From contig CM049310.1 of assembly GCA_026874595.1 (NCBI GenBank), positions 14,236,058-14,300,057 of the forward strand: DNA of 64,000 nt, in the 5' to 3' direction. The notes beneath the pieces are model-generated. The model saw nothing but the letters and a program-made list of their open reading frames with translations. It was not told where the DNA came from and searched no databases. Below, piece by piece: positions 45,104 through 57,156 of the stretch. The position numbers and the translations under genes were made by a program. The DNA comes from Sipunculus nudus (lineage: Eukaryota; Annelida; Sipuncula; Golfingiida; Sipunculidae). Numbering within the stretch: position 1 is the stretch's first letter; each line of letters begins with the position of its first letter.

Positions 45104-45322
45104 ATAAACTTATTTAATTTACATGGATTGTACTTATAGTTATTATAACTAATCGTGGTGGCGTTCGGTAGGCTCTAGAGGTGAAGGAAACCGGAGAGCC
45201 CGGAGAAAGCCACCAGCCTTGGACGGGCAACTACAACCAATTCTCATGGCTACACCGGGGATCTAACCCGGTTCGCCATCGGAGAGAATCGAGCGTTTTA
45301 CCCCTCGACTGTCCAGGCCCCA
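45104..45322 (-). mobile_element. tRNA-derived SINE, copy 3
   Basis: Read on the - strand: head TCGAGGGGTAAAACGCTCGA, B box GGGTTAGATCCCC (C to A at one conserved base), then GGTTGTAGTTGCCCGTCCAA, GGTGGCTTTCTCCGGG and the tail GTACAATCCATGTAAATTAA with AATAAGTTTA. Same family as 441-682. The 75-codon ORF on the + strand is a shadow. Confidence 0.8.
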
Positions 45323-45949
45323 ATAGTAAGACAATATTGATGTTTTACTCACTATGTCCCTGTGTTAATATAGACATACATGTTTATAATCACATAGACT
45401 TCGTTTAGAGCGCAGTTTTAGGGGTTGAGTATTTCACCTCTGGCTTTGTGCTGCGCTACACTGTTATGGGTGCAGGTTCATTCCAGGGCTGTACCAGTGT
45501 TCACATTGTGATTATACACGTAATTCTGGGACAAAACAGGCTACCCACAACTTCCAAATCTACTAAATTATAATACCAAGAGCTCTTACTAGCTCTAAAT
45601 AATAAAATATTCCAGATACTACAGATAGAGCCAAGTAATTCTTCACTTACCTTACACTCAGCTGTCTGTGCTGTGCATCGTGCCTGAATAACAGTCTTGA
45701 TACAAGTTAGACGCTTATTTTTTGGTGGTTATCGTTAGGTTATCGTCACAAACGCTAGTAGTGTTTCCCACCAGTAAAGGTTAAAAGCACGAGTACAAAA
45801 CTCATAAGGAAGAGCAGTTAGTTGAGAAGTTTGTGTGCGGAGAAAGAGTGGCTAGGTAAAACAACGCAGGGTGATGAGTTAACCTTTTTACATGTTTTCC
45901 GTACATGGCTTGCATTCCTTAGACTGCAGATTAAATATTATTTGAACTG
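45323..45949. other. No gene seen
   Basis: Between the SINE and LTR copy 3. A stretch near 45470 (GTGCAGGTTCATTCCAGGGC) resembles a B box, but no A box was found at the right distance. Confidence 0.4.
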
Positions 45950-46790
45950 TGTTACGGAACCCAATAACAACAGATCACGTGATAGTGACAAGCACAAATC
46001 CCGTAACGAAGATAGAAAAAAATCAGATTCTGTAACACTAGGCAGCGTGAAATGTCCAGGGGAATGAATAAAGAAATCAGTGTGTTTTTGTAAACAAATT
46101 ATTATAATTTGTTCTTTAAACAATCCTAACATTACAATACACTAAATCAATACAATTTCACATTAAAACAATAAAAATTTAAGTACCAGAGTGTCCGGAT
46201 CCTAGGCTTTTCTGGATACCACCACTGTCACAGCTCAGCAAGTCCTTTAAAACATATGATCCAGATGAACAGTTCTCGTAAATCTTCTCAGGGAATAGTC
46301 CAATGTAATCCCGAAAACAATCTATTGTAGTCCAAAAGTGAGGTTCTGCTACTAATTCCAAAGACAAACTGAAGACTGAATAAAATCTGTTACAAAGTTC
46401 GAAGAATAACTGTAAGTGCTGCAAATTATCGGAAAGGTAAACAAACTGACTTACACTCTTCCGTGTCCACTTGAATATTTCTCTCTCATTTATCTCGGCC
46501 CTAAACACAGCCCCTATTTATAACAATTTCATCCGAAAATTCTGGAAATGGTAAACTCCACATAACAATACACACTTTACAGGAACAAACTTGAAACATC
46601 TAGAACAAAGAACGCTGTGGTTCTACACTTCAGACCCTACACGTGGGCCGGGCCAACTCGCACGTCTCTTATGGCAACGAACTATGCTTGCGCTACACAG
46701 ACACGCAAGACTCCTGCGCACAATAAACCAGGGTCCGCCAAACACGAACCAGAATGTCAACAGCGCACAATAAAAGAGACTACTGTAACA
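45950..46790 (-). mobile_element. Solo LTR, copy 3
   Basis: 841 bp, starting TGTTACGGAACC and ending CTGTAACA, flanked on both sides by ACTG. Its - strand has TATAAATAGGGGC as in copy 1, and an open frame directly downstream. Confidence 0.85.
46179..46508 (-). other. ORF inside solo LTR copy 3
   Basis: A 109-codon frame starting MFRAEINEREIFKWTRKSVS, sharing 14 of the first 20 residues with the ORF in LTR copy 1. It begins at the same place relative to the LTR TATA box. No known domain. Confidence 0.3.
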
Positions 46791-46851
46791 ACTGGCATAT
46801 TGTCCGTTCTTGCGTAGTTCTCGTAGTGTCTGATATGTGAGGCTCCAATAG

Positions 46852-46873
46852 CCCCCCCCCCCCCCCCCCCCCC
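46852..46873. repeat. Poly-C (22)
   Basis: Uninterrupted run of 22 C, followed by ACCCCTCTCTCCTCCCC. Confidence 0.97.
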
Positions 46874-47272
46874 ACCCCTCTCTCCTCCCCATTTATTTTA
46901 TTTCAAGAAATGATGGTAAATATTAGAAATAACCTTCTTCGGGACACATTATCAAAGTTCAAGGTAGAAAACGTGCATTTTGAGGCGTGGTTCTGGATGT
47001 TCTTGCTGAATGTGATTTTAATAATTTTGGCAGGCACCCCAGATTTATAACGTGTGGTCTTAAACAACACATTTGCTGTTTTCACAAATTAAAGCCTTTG
47101 CCTAGAGATTCGCCTAATGCAATCATACTAAATGTCACACCACTAGAGATATGAAGGACCAGGTTCTTTAAACTGTCAAACCAACTGGCTGAAACTCATG
47201 TATTTGTACTCCAGAAGATAAATAAAACATGAGTTAACAAAAACAATTTATTATATTAAAGGAAACATACAC

Positions 47273-47509
47273 TTACGTTTCTCTGGAGAGGCTCTCCGTA
47301 CATACAAGCACTGATGATAATAAGAGTGCGATAATTTTCACAGAAACAACCAGCAATTCCGACAACCACAGTACACAGAAAAGTCCTTTGTTTACACTTC
47401 TCCCAATCGCATGACACAAGTGGCATCGGAATGTTGCGCTGCCCGGCTCACCGTTTGTTCGCACTGTGCTCAGAGTGCAATCAGTCCAGTTTGATACAAG
47501 GAGCTCCAA
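47273..47509 (-). CDS. Candidate first coding exon (unknown)
   Basis: On the - strand an ATG opens 78 codons. After a mixed N-terminus there is a long hydrophobic stretch (GLFCVLWLSELLVVSVKIIA onward, about 29 residues) that could be a signal anchor or membrane segment. The frame runs into GAAAC followed by GTAAGT, a good splice donor whose first bases supply the apparent stop. A possible promoter lies about 470 bases upstream. No family recognised. The region could instead be another LTR-like element. Confidence 0.25.
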   Translation of the reverse strand: MELLVSNWTDCTLSTVRTNGEPGSATFRCHLCHAIGRSVNKGLFCVLWLSELLVVSVKIIALLLSSVLVCTESLSRET

Positions 47510-47981
47510 CCACCAACAGTCCTTCGCTGGCGTACTGGTTTAACACTCAAGGCACAGTTCACGAACCCTCACTTATTAGCGCACAGACGTTCTCTCTTGA
47601 CTTAGAGGCAATGTCTTTAACAGCTGTTGTCTCTTGGAATCATCAAGCTCAAATAACCGAAATGGTTCGACACAGCAATATCCAGTACCTCCAAAGTAAC
47701 GCTTTAAATAATGTCCTCGGTCTGTTCCTAAAAGCGCTCACAACAGGTTTAAATCGCTGTATGTACCAGTCCGTCGGCAAAATGCGACACATGCTCTGAA
47801 GTCCGTTACAGAGAAACCACCGTGGGTTTCCCACAGACACAGACAATCTACGCTTTTAGACATCATCTTTCAGCAGTCTAAACTCTGATTAACGTAAACC
47901 TGTTCTGGACTGCAGATATCGTCAGGCTACACGAACTGGCGCGCTGATCAGGCATTTTTAGTGAATTTCGTCTTTATCACG

Positions 47982-48005
47982 TTTTATATATGCTTGCTGA
48001 CGTCA
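47982..48005 (-). promoter_or_regulatory. Possible CRE + TATA promoter
   Basis: A palindromic TGACGTCA (47998-48005), followed on the - strand after seven bases by TATATAAAA (47982-47990). Downstream the GC content is raised for about 700 bases. It could drive the exon candidate at 47273-47509 or be the U3 part of an unrecognised LTR, since AATAAA lies on the - strand near 47250. Confidence 0.35.
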
Positions 48006-48120
48006 TAGGTCCTGCCCGTCTTCTGGCAAGTCACCACCACCTATTATGCCGATTGCCAATTATTATATGAAGGGTATTATGGACACGCCTCCAAAGACAA
48101 AACCCTAAGAAAACCAAACC

Positions 48121-51100
48121 AAACAGGTGCTGATCCTTTGAAGTCTACAACTAACAATCGTTTCTATAGAGACCGTCAAACAGAGACGGCTCACGAGGAA
48201 TTAAACTGCAAAGAATTTAACATCAAACGAGACACGTTCTCACGCTAATATCTAAACATGATACTCGATATATATGAACAGTAAATTATCCAAAACAATC
48301 ATCTGGTTATACTCCCTACTAGCACATACAATGCAATAACTAATTCACATTCCTTTGGTGACACTAAAATTCAGCTTAAATCGTTCATTAGAAATATATT
48401 CTCATTTTGTTTATCTTAATCAGCTGTTTCATTCAACTGTTAAGAAGACAATTAAGTTATATTTTACAAATTCCTATTCAAATATTGTTTTTTTTTCAAA
48501 GAAATTACATTTGAAATTATCTATTCTTGCCGTCTTATTCATATGCCACATTCAGATAATACAAATTTGCCTAACAGCGAGATACTTTCAGATATTCAAG
48601 ACTTTACAATAACATTTCGTTAAAAATTAATGTTACTAATAATTAACAAAGGACTCAGGTCATTCTTCATTTTGGTTAAGTTATTAGATAAGTGCTTCTT
48701 TAATTACCAGTCTGAAGAAGAAAATATAAAAAAGAAATAAGTATGACGGAAAGTATAAAAAGAGTTTCAAACAAAACTTTAAAAGGAAGAGTTTCAACTT
48801 TCACTTTGTTATGATCCAACTGGGTGAATTATATCCTTGTTTTGTCGTTTTACTCCATTTATATGGCTAAAACAAAGAAATTGGTTTCTGTTGTTCAGTC
48901 TTTTTTTCATGGTCACTGGACGCCCGCGGATTCACCAAAACATCGATTTTTTTTAAAGCAGGATTAGAGGGACCCATCGGAGAAAACTCAGTCGATAAAA
49001 TATCTTCTCCACCTGTCAAATTTTAGAAGTGTTTTCGAAGACTAAATAAGTGAAGTAGTCTATCATATATGAAGACGACTTGGCATGAGAATAAGTGTTT
49101 TGTTAATAGCATTTTTATGCCTGGGTCTACCAGCCTGTGTCAGGGTGTTCTATGCAAGGACATAAGTTTAGGAAAACACTATCTCTTATACAAGGGCGCG
49201 TTCCTTGGCAACTCAGGTTGAACCAGAAATCACTATACTTATCTGTTATTAATATTTAAGCATCTGTATACCCATGTTTGTTTCTTCCTGGACATTCTAA
49301 ACAGTAGCTTACCCCTTAGTCTAAAACAAATCAATATTGGGCATAAGAAGTTTAATAGATGAGTCCCTCTATATTGTTTCCGCATCATTTACCATAAGGC
49401 AAGACACCATACATTACAGAAACGAGAATAAAATCACCCGTCACGTCGCCTTTATTAATAGTACTTCCTCTGGCCAGTCGCATTCTGTAACACCCAAGAC
49501 GGTCGGTTATACAGGTCTTCGAGAGCGTATATATTGACGCGGCGCTGGCCCGACAATTTTTAAACCACCTCCAGGAGAGTATTTTGTTTCCCCTTTGTTC
49601 GTTGGTTTGCTTATAGGCAACTTAACGTAAAAAATATCAACGATTTTTGGTGAAATTTTGAGGAGAGGTTTGACATTACACAATAATAATTTCTGTAGTA
49701 ATCGGGATCACCATGATATATTTTTAATTGATAGGATTAAATACCATTTGTTAATACCTTATTAAGCGAATACCTGATCATGAAACGTGACATTCTGATA
49801 GAACACAGGAATCCTTGATAAGGATGGTCATGGCGGGAGTATTCGTTCGACTACATACTCTCTAGTTCTAAGATTTTTTTCCCACGAAAAGGTGTTTTGA
49901 CACTAGGTTTACATTCTCGGTTTTACAAATGACCGGAACATCCTAAAAAAAGAAGAAGCGGGTCCTCATTTTTACATGAACAAACAATATTAATAATGAA
50001 CATTTGTATGTGAATACGTGTGTGTTATTAAAAAACAAGTGCAATCTAGTTAAAAGGCCGTAACTCCAGGTTATGTATCAAGTCTGAACTGGAAAATTCG
50101 AAAACTTCTTTTAACCTTTAGACTCGTATTTGTTTTCTTTAATAACACATCTGCATATAACAACGAGAGGTATAACTTAACGTTCACCGATTGATTACCT
50201 TGATTTATATATAGGATATACCACAGCAATGTCGTTAAGTGTGATTGCAAAACCAGAGCAAGTTAAAATTGCAAGTAAACGTATAAATTTGCTGATGTCG
50301 TGAAAAGACCGTCTCACGCCCTATAACTAAACGTCATTATTTATAGCGGAGCTTCGAGAATATTTTGACCTCAGACGATGCTTTCGCCAACAAGATGCTT
50401 ACGAAAAAACGTACCAGGCTCCACTGGGGGTTGTTTTCTATATTAACGTTTCAGTGAAGTAGGATGAAGCCCATCCTTTTTGTGAAGATAATGGTCACAA
50501 CACACGTTGGCTTTTACACTAATATACGAACATCGTTGTAGAATGAATTGTTTACCACTGACTCTTTCGTTCTGTGCTCCTGGGGCCGAATGTTATGCGT
50601 CACAATAATGAATTGGGGCATGCGCATGCAATGTTACAGTTGGTGTAATCTTGACATTGATCTGTTTATTTTTTACCTTGAAAGTGTTCATTACATGTCT
50701 TTCTAACGATGTTTTTTTTAAAGGTAACAATCCCTTCTATATCTGCTTATACTTCCTAGCATCTTTGGTTAATCTATATAACAAATCATGATGAAGGCAC
50801 TGGAAATCTTACTGTTTTTAATTGGTCTTGGGTAAATATCTTAATTATCCATCTTCACCTGCTAGGTCAACTCTACTCTCCCAGGTAAGCAACCAAAAAC
50901 AGACCAAAAATAAGCCACAAATTATTCATGGGCAGTGCATGGAGCGATTTTCTATACATATTTTATATAGTCTAATAAACGAGTAACTATTGATATATTG
51001 ATAAAGGGCGATACATAAATGAGATGCGTTGTATGAAAAAAGGGGAAGATGAATGCATCGAGCAGCACTCGTAACTGAACAGGAGAAATACCTGAAAATA

Positions 51101-51167
51101 TTAACTGGGTACACATCAGCATGCATTGTCTTACGTCTAATAGGAGACCCGCAGCTTAATGGCAGGT
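48121..51167. other. No gene supported
   Basis: AT-rich. One palindromic GCATGCGCATGC, NRF1-like, near 50619. No repeat family or coding signal. Confidence 0.4.
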
Positions 51168-51333
51168 CACGAGAGTACTTATTGTGTGCTTAAATAAACA
51201 GTGTGCCAGATTGCTAGACATCGGATAGCATCTCAAAAATTTCACTTCATGCAGCCTCCGTGTACGTCATAATCCCCTCGTAAGGATGGCCGGCTTTCTT
51301 AGGTTACAAGGATATCATGATTTCAAGTAATGA
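51168..51333 (+). repeat. Local duplication, copy 1
   Basis: CACGAGAGTACT, TTGTGTGCTTAAAT, AACAGTGTGCC, GCAGCCTCCGT, GGCCGGCTT and ACAAGGATATCAT occur in the same order at 51616-51785, 448 bases on. Confidence 0.85.
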
Positions 51334-51615
51334 ATTTCTTCAAACTGTTGGTTAATTAAGCACTTTTAATTCCTGACTCAGCGCCTTATAAATGATAACT
51401 TTAATTGTTAAAGATTTTTTTAATATCCAATATACCATCAAGGAAGAGAAGAAACTCAGACCTGTCTCTAAAGCAAGTAAAGTTACAAAATAGCAATTGC
51501 CAATAATTGCAATAAATTTTACATACTATAAATGTAAATATGAAATAAGGATAGCTAGAAAACTCATTTAAGGATATACCTCTGAAGGGTACAATAATTA
51601 AGACAAACGAAAGTA
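51334..51615. other. Spacer between local duplications
   Basis: AT-rich, nothing seen. Confidence 0.4.
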
Positions 51616-51785
51616 CACGAGAGTACTGATTGTGTGCTTAAATGAACAGTGTGCCGATTGATAAACATCGGGTAGCATCTCAATGATTTCACGTCGTGCA
51701 GCCTCCGTATATAAATCATGATCTCCACATGAGGAAGGCCGGCTTCCTTAGAGGTCACAAGGATATCATTATATCAAGTTATGTA
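51616..51785 (+). repeat. Local duplication, copy 2
   Basis: Diverged direct copy of 51168-51333. A 64-codon minus-strand ORF spans it without a counterpart listed in copy 1, so it is probably incidental. Confidence 0.85.
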
Positions 51786-53001
51786 TTCGATATTTAAACA
51801 GATTTTATTGTGTTTACGGAATTTTGTGTTTCATTTGAACCATAGACACAACAACCAATGTTATTACAGATTTGTTACACATTTAAAAAAAGATATTCAG
51901 TCACCGAAGGCATAACCGAGCCTACATACATATCATTTTTTCAATTTTTGTACGGAACTTATAATTCTGAATATAGTTTCAAATTCAATGAAAGTTTGAC
52001 ATTTATGTCCATTAGAGTTGCTTTGAAATCAGTCCCCTAACTTAACTTATATACCTTGCCCTTTAGGGTAAAAGGATAGGGATAAGAATTGCTATATTAT
52101 TTATTTCTTGCATGTATGGAATGTAATTTCAGGTGACACACCAATGCAAATAGGAATGCACGATAAAATGGAGTAAATTGAAAGAGGACTGAAGCACTTA
52201 ATATAAAGCAATCTTTTTTTTAATTATAATATTTATAAAATATATATTATTACATAACAATATGCACATTTTACTTGGAAGTATCAACTTAACGTCTTAT
52301 GTTACGTTTAAAGTATTTATCTGTGTCCTGTATACAGGAACGTTGTCCCTCTTTTTGAGCGATGAACATTGACTTTTGTGAAATATTTCAGTATTCTATG
52401 ACGTTGTCGTCCCGCTGCCTGTTATGATTCAGGAAACATGGGGAAATATAAATATCACAGGTAGAGCAATGACAGCACTTTCCAAATGACACCCTTTGTT
52501 AATATTATAAGAAGCTGTTAAGGAATTTGGAATTTTTTATACAGTCCTCAGTCTAAGAAAAACATATTTGTATAACTATACGGACACAAGTTATAAGAAG
52601 AGGATAAGCGTATTCATGAAAAGGACTCAAAAGTACTAGACATGCAAATAGCTATAAACCATATTGATCCAAAGCAGTGTCAGAAAAAAATTACCGGCTT
52701 CCTGTGAATATGGTTGGTACAAAAAAAGTCTAGGCCTCGACGTTATTTTCATGTCTCATTAATAACACATAGAAAACCTAATTTCATGTTTCTGAGGAAA
52801 CACTTGAAAATACATTTCTGGTATTAAATCGCCATTTCATACTTCCATGTTGGATGGCAGTATGGGCTATTTAATTATCCTAATATTTTGTTTATTTCAA
52901 AGCTTATTTAAGATTTATGGTCCAGTTTATTCCTCAGTGTTGACAAAGACGTCCAAACCACATTAAATCGCATATCCCCATACGAACTTTCTCTGTTTCA
53001 G
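51786..53001. other. No gene supported
   Basis: AT-rich. An acceptor-like TTATGATTCAG followed 28 bases later by CACAGGTAGAG near 52430-52462 would bound a micro-exon, but nothing else supports it. Confidence 0.35.
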
Positions 53002-53181
53002 GACAAGGCCAGAATTGTCGTTGTCCGGCCAGTGTGTGTCAGGACCCAAAGGAGCTGTCGCGAGGATGCACTAAGCCAACATATTTTCTACAAATATACG
53101 GATGGCTGGGCCCTTTCCCCTTGGGGACAGAGGTTTGAAAGCAATATGGAAATGGTGTCAGTTGTCTGTGGTCGGGATTGA
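53002..53181 (+). CDS. Candidate exon after a strong acceptor
   Basis: TTTCTCTGTTTCAG, a strong acceptor-like site, precedes a GC-richer segment. From the first base the frame is open for 59 codons (DKARIVVVRPVCVRTQRSC at its start). Frame 3 is also open, for 44 codons, and reads QGQNCRCPASVCQDPKELSR with closely spaced cysteines, reminiscent of extracellular cysteine-rich modules. Which frame, if either, is used cannot be decided. No family recognised. Confidence 0.25.
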   Translation, partial: DKARIVVVRPVCVRTQRSCREDALSQHIFYKYTDGWALSPWGQRFESNMEMVSVVCGRD

Positions 53182-54160
53182 GAAATGTTATCCCGATTCT
53201 GAGGTGAAGTCGAAAGTATGAGTAACAAGACGAATTCGTCTAGCACGTGTATTGTAAGCTATAAATAAGATCTAGTGATTATGTTGCAGGTATTGTTGAT
53301 TATGTGTTCGTTTATTTATACATGCCTACTTATTGCAAAAACAGACACCACCACTTCCTGCTATTTGAGGAAATAACAATAGACCATAGACTTCGGAACA
53401 TACACGTTACACACCGAAAGTATAAAATATATAATAGGAGGATAGATAAATTAATTGTGAACATTAACTTGAACATCATTGTATATGTAACATTTTCCAG
53501 CTGTGACTGTTAATACAAAAGTAAACAATGCAAAAGAAGATAAGTTTTTTTAGATATTTAGTTGTTGATGAGGCAAATCTCATCATTTTGGATGCAAATA
53601 GTTAACCTTAACAAAACAGGAATAACAAGTCAATATTATGGGAATGTTTTAAAATAGGATCTTTCATTTGTGAACTTTCAACCACGATTTCATTTAGCTA
53701 CCTCCGCTAAAAAGTTTATGTTTCACCTTGCCTGTATGTTTTTCTATTTTAGCAGGGTTTCGCACACATGTGCATGGAAAGGTCTTATGAAATATTAATG
53801 CTAATCTGGATGAAGAAGTGTAAAGCAGAGTTGTTTTCCCTTTTCATTTGGTTTTCATTCTAGCTTACACTAAATCATTTTGCTTAAGTGTCAGTGCCAT
53901 CTTCAGTGATTGTATTACTCTTCGATTTAAAGAGACACAAATACCTCAGTATTAGGAATACAGGTTGAACGTTCGTCGAAAAACGTATGTCCCTTCCGAA
54001 ATCCTTTTAACTTTAAAAAAGGGTGGTAATAACTTGATTTTTTTTCAAACGGTCAATAATCTTAGGTTAACTTCTTTCTCGGCATGTCGTTTTACACATA
54101 TCCCAAGTTTCGCATAAAACTCACTGACACCATTTACTAAACCGGCCTTTTTAATTTTAG
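53182..54160. other. No gene supported
   Basis: Another pyrimidine-rich acceptor-like site (GTTTTTCTATTTTAG, ending at 53752) precedes GC-richer CAGGGTTTCGCACACATG, but no clear donor or long frame follows. Confidence 0.3.
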
Positions 54161-54346
54161 GAAATGTGTGAAGGGCCAGGACAATGGGTCCTAACTAGTT
54201 TAGAAAGAGAGAAAGTTGACTGTACCCATTCATCTCCGTGTGCTGCATTCCCCAAGCGTCGTCATGCCAATACAAGTAAACCAGGTCTGGCATTAAAGGC
54301 TTTTTACACTGACTGGTCAATTCACCAGGGTCCATTAGTTGCGTAA
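54161..54346 (+). CDS. Candidate terminal exon
   Basis: GGCCTTTTTAATTTTAG precedes GAAATGTGTGAAGG. The frame is open for 61 codons: EMCEGPGQWVLTSLEREKVD, then CTHSSPCAAFPKRRHAN, ending in GPLVA and a TAA. GC content is above the flanks. With the acceptor-like sites at 53001 and 53752 it may mark a + strand gene, but phases cannot be joined convincingly and no family is recognised. Confidence 0.25.
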   Translation, partial: EMCEGPGQWVLTSLEREKVDCTHSSPCAAFPKRRHANTSKPGLALKAFYTDWSIHQGPLVA

Positions 54347-57099
54347 GGTCACTGTAAATAACATTTGAAAGACATACATACCAATCGAACTTGCCGACAG
54401 TCCTTAAAGTCTAATGAATTCCATTCTTAGTTTAACGATAAAGGTTTATATCACTTAAAATAAAACATTGTTGCGGCTGCAAGTAATGTTTTAATTAATT
54501 TATTTAAAAGTAAAAACAGATTTTTCATTTATTGTTTTAAATTTTATTACTAAAAGCTAAGCTTTAACATCACGTTTATCTTCATGGTATGTAATATCAA
54601 GAGGTTTAAAGGATTTAGCACAGACATGCTTGACGAGAGGTGTACATGCCTATTTGAGTCAGAGAACAAGACCAAATTTCTCCGACAAATTGTTTTAAAA
54701 TATTAATTAATTACAGAGCATGCACATAAAATATTTCATTCATTAGTATTTGAATACATTAACATAAAATAATATATATAAATATCTACCATAGAAAATA
54801 TTCAGTCAGCTATGTTTCAAAGAATATATATATATATCTTAGCTTCGAAAAAAATTATAGCGGGCACTCAACACGACACTGGAGTATAATTGACTTAATA
54901 ACACTGAACAAGTGACATTTAAATGAGGAATAATGACAATCTGATAACCAAAGTCAAACTTTCTAAGACACTTGACAATGCGAACACGGTGTAGCTGCAA
55001 TTAATAAACCAACAATACGATCATTAAAGAGCGGTTTTAGTTATTTGGTTTTCCGAATAGAAAAAAAAACTTGATAAAATGTCGCAAGTTAATCATTTCC
55101 TTAAACGCTTATTTACTATAATTCTTTTATATCTAACTGATGAAATACACGAGATTGAAAAGCAAAGGGTATAAATGATCGGCTGCATTTTTTTCATTAT
55201 CTGCGATCGATATTTTATTTAGTTGAAAGATATAAAAAAACATGATCATTCGGGTTACTTGGATGCCAACGGAGTGTCACGTTCAGAGTAAAATGAATTA
55301 AAGAATCATATGTATATTTTTACACGTTATTCAAAGGAAGACTTATCATCATCCGAAGAAAAACTCAGGCGAGAAAACTATCAGACAAAGTGCCAAAGCA
55401 GCAGTTGAAATGCTCCGGTGTTTTATGATTCGGGTCACAGGGAGGGGTTTGTCAAAGTAATTGATAAATTGAAAAAACGCCGACCCGGAGAAAGTTTTGT
55501 TCTGATAAGATTTGCATACCTCTAAAAAAACTGGATCAGGTTACACTCCACGTCGCCATGGATGAGACACAAAATAAATAACGGTTTCTGGAATCAGGGA
55601 CAGGTGAACCAATGAGCGAAGCTTATCCCGCGCGTGCTACGGATAATGAACACTCTGCAGGAGTACTAAAATTTAACTAAGCCACCCGATAGCGTTAAAT
55701 CAACATTCCTGGAGCATCAACAGGCCCGCTTGGATGGAGATTTTCTCAGACAGAGGTGATGATAAAACCCTGCTCTCAGCATCCGCAATTATTTGCCCTG
55801 ACGTGCTGAGCATGTTTAACACAAGTCACTACCAACTCCAGTCACATAACAGTGTTTTGAATATATATGAGAATGGGCATTAGCAGCTGAATAATGGGTT
55901 ATACAATTACAACGAATATTCACTAAGATCTGGGGAAGCAGCACTATTTACAACTAACGTAACCAACTTATTTGAACTTTGAAAGTCCCACATTAAGCCG
56001 GGTTGCACATAACGCTGCATCTGAACACAGGCGCTTGAAACCTCCTGCTTCCAAATGCTGAATTGAACATTGTCCGGTCAACTTTATAAACATCCCTTGC
56101 ATTAAACGTTAAACCTGTAATAAAACTCGCCAGTAACTCAAGGCCGGAATCTTCGTGTGCTGCTGCATTGTACCTATTAATTAGTAGACCCGCACAAAAT
56201 GTAAGCAACCATCTGATTAGGCTCTCACAATTGTGCGGGGCACCAGTCTGTATACTTCCTGTGTACAATCAATTACAAGGTGACAAATAATTGGCTGCGG
56301 GTTGGCTGCCCCCACTTTTCTTTCTACGATCTCTTTGTATTACGTTAAGAAAATTTAGAATATGTTCTAATTTTTGCAAGTGTGTTACTACCCATGAAAA
56401 CTAAGCGTGTCATGGTGTGCTACGTATATGCGATTTCCTCATGTAGCGTTATTTGTACACCCGATTTAGAACGAGATTGTGGGCCTCGTGTGTGCCGTCA
56501 TAGACTTTCTTCAGCTCTAAATGAACCTGCTTATTCATAATTATTTAATCTTCCGGAAAATTTCCTGTCACTTAGGATGAGTAATTGATGGCAAAATTAC
56601 TCTCTGGATAATACATATATTGTTACAAATGGTAAAAAACAGGTAATTATCTTTCATGCATTCACATGTGGGAAATATCTAGAAAAAGAATGTACCTCTT
56701 GGGGTTTTGCAGGACACAAAGATCTTTCATTAATTTCCTTCTTGTACCAACTTTGTTATATGATACAATAAAATGAATAAACGATATGGAAAGACGATAA
56801 CCTGGAATTCTTTTTATTTGCTTGTACTGAGAACAAATTTTAGACAAAAGTCATATTTATAGTCATTAGTATAGAGGTACATGTATATAACAGTATAGAG
56901 AAAATTTGCCGTCGCTTAAATAGTGTACGGCCCGCACCTGTATAGAGTCAACGGTAAAGCGTAACCATTGGACATGTTTCGATGTCATTATTTATATACT
57001 GAATTACATGAAAAAGCATGTAACTGTTAGGTTGTGAAGTTACACTAGTTATTTTGTGACACATCCATGTCTCATTGCCGAGGTTTAATAGCTGGATAA

Positions 57100-57100
<1 letters not shown>
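54347..57100. other. No gene supported
   Basis: AT-rich. A 91-codon minus-strand ORF at 55993-56268 lies in a GC-richer patch and has a protein-like mix of residues, but no motif or splice support. Otherwise nothing seen. Confidence 0.35.

Positions 57101-57154
<54 letters not shown>
57101..57154. repeat. (TA)n microsatellite
   Basis: Uninterrupted AT run of about 53 bases. Confidence 0.97.

Positions 57155-57156
<2 letters not shown>

Noticed and set aside
45440-45500. Possible tRNA or SINE head (AGGTTCATTCC)
   Set aside because: B-box-like only; no A box at the required distance and no cloverleaf.
47431-47799. 122-codon + strand ORF
   Set aside because: Lies opposite the possible - strand promoter and exon region; no motif. 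Its openness is probably due to the higher GC of the patch.
55993-56268. 91-codon - strand ORF in a GC-richer patch
   Set aside because: Residue mix looks plausible but nothing is recognised and no acceptor or donor frames it convincingly.
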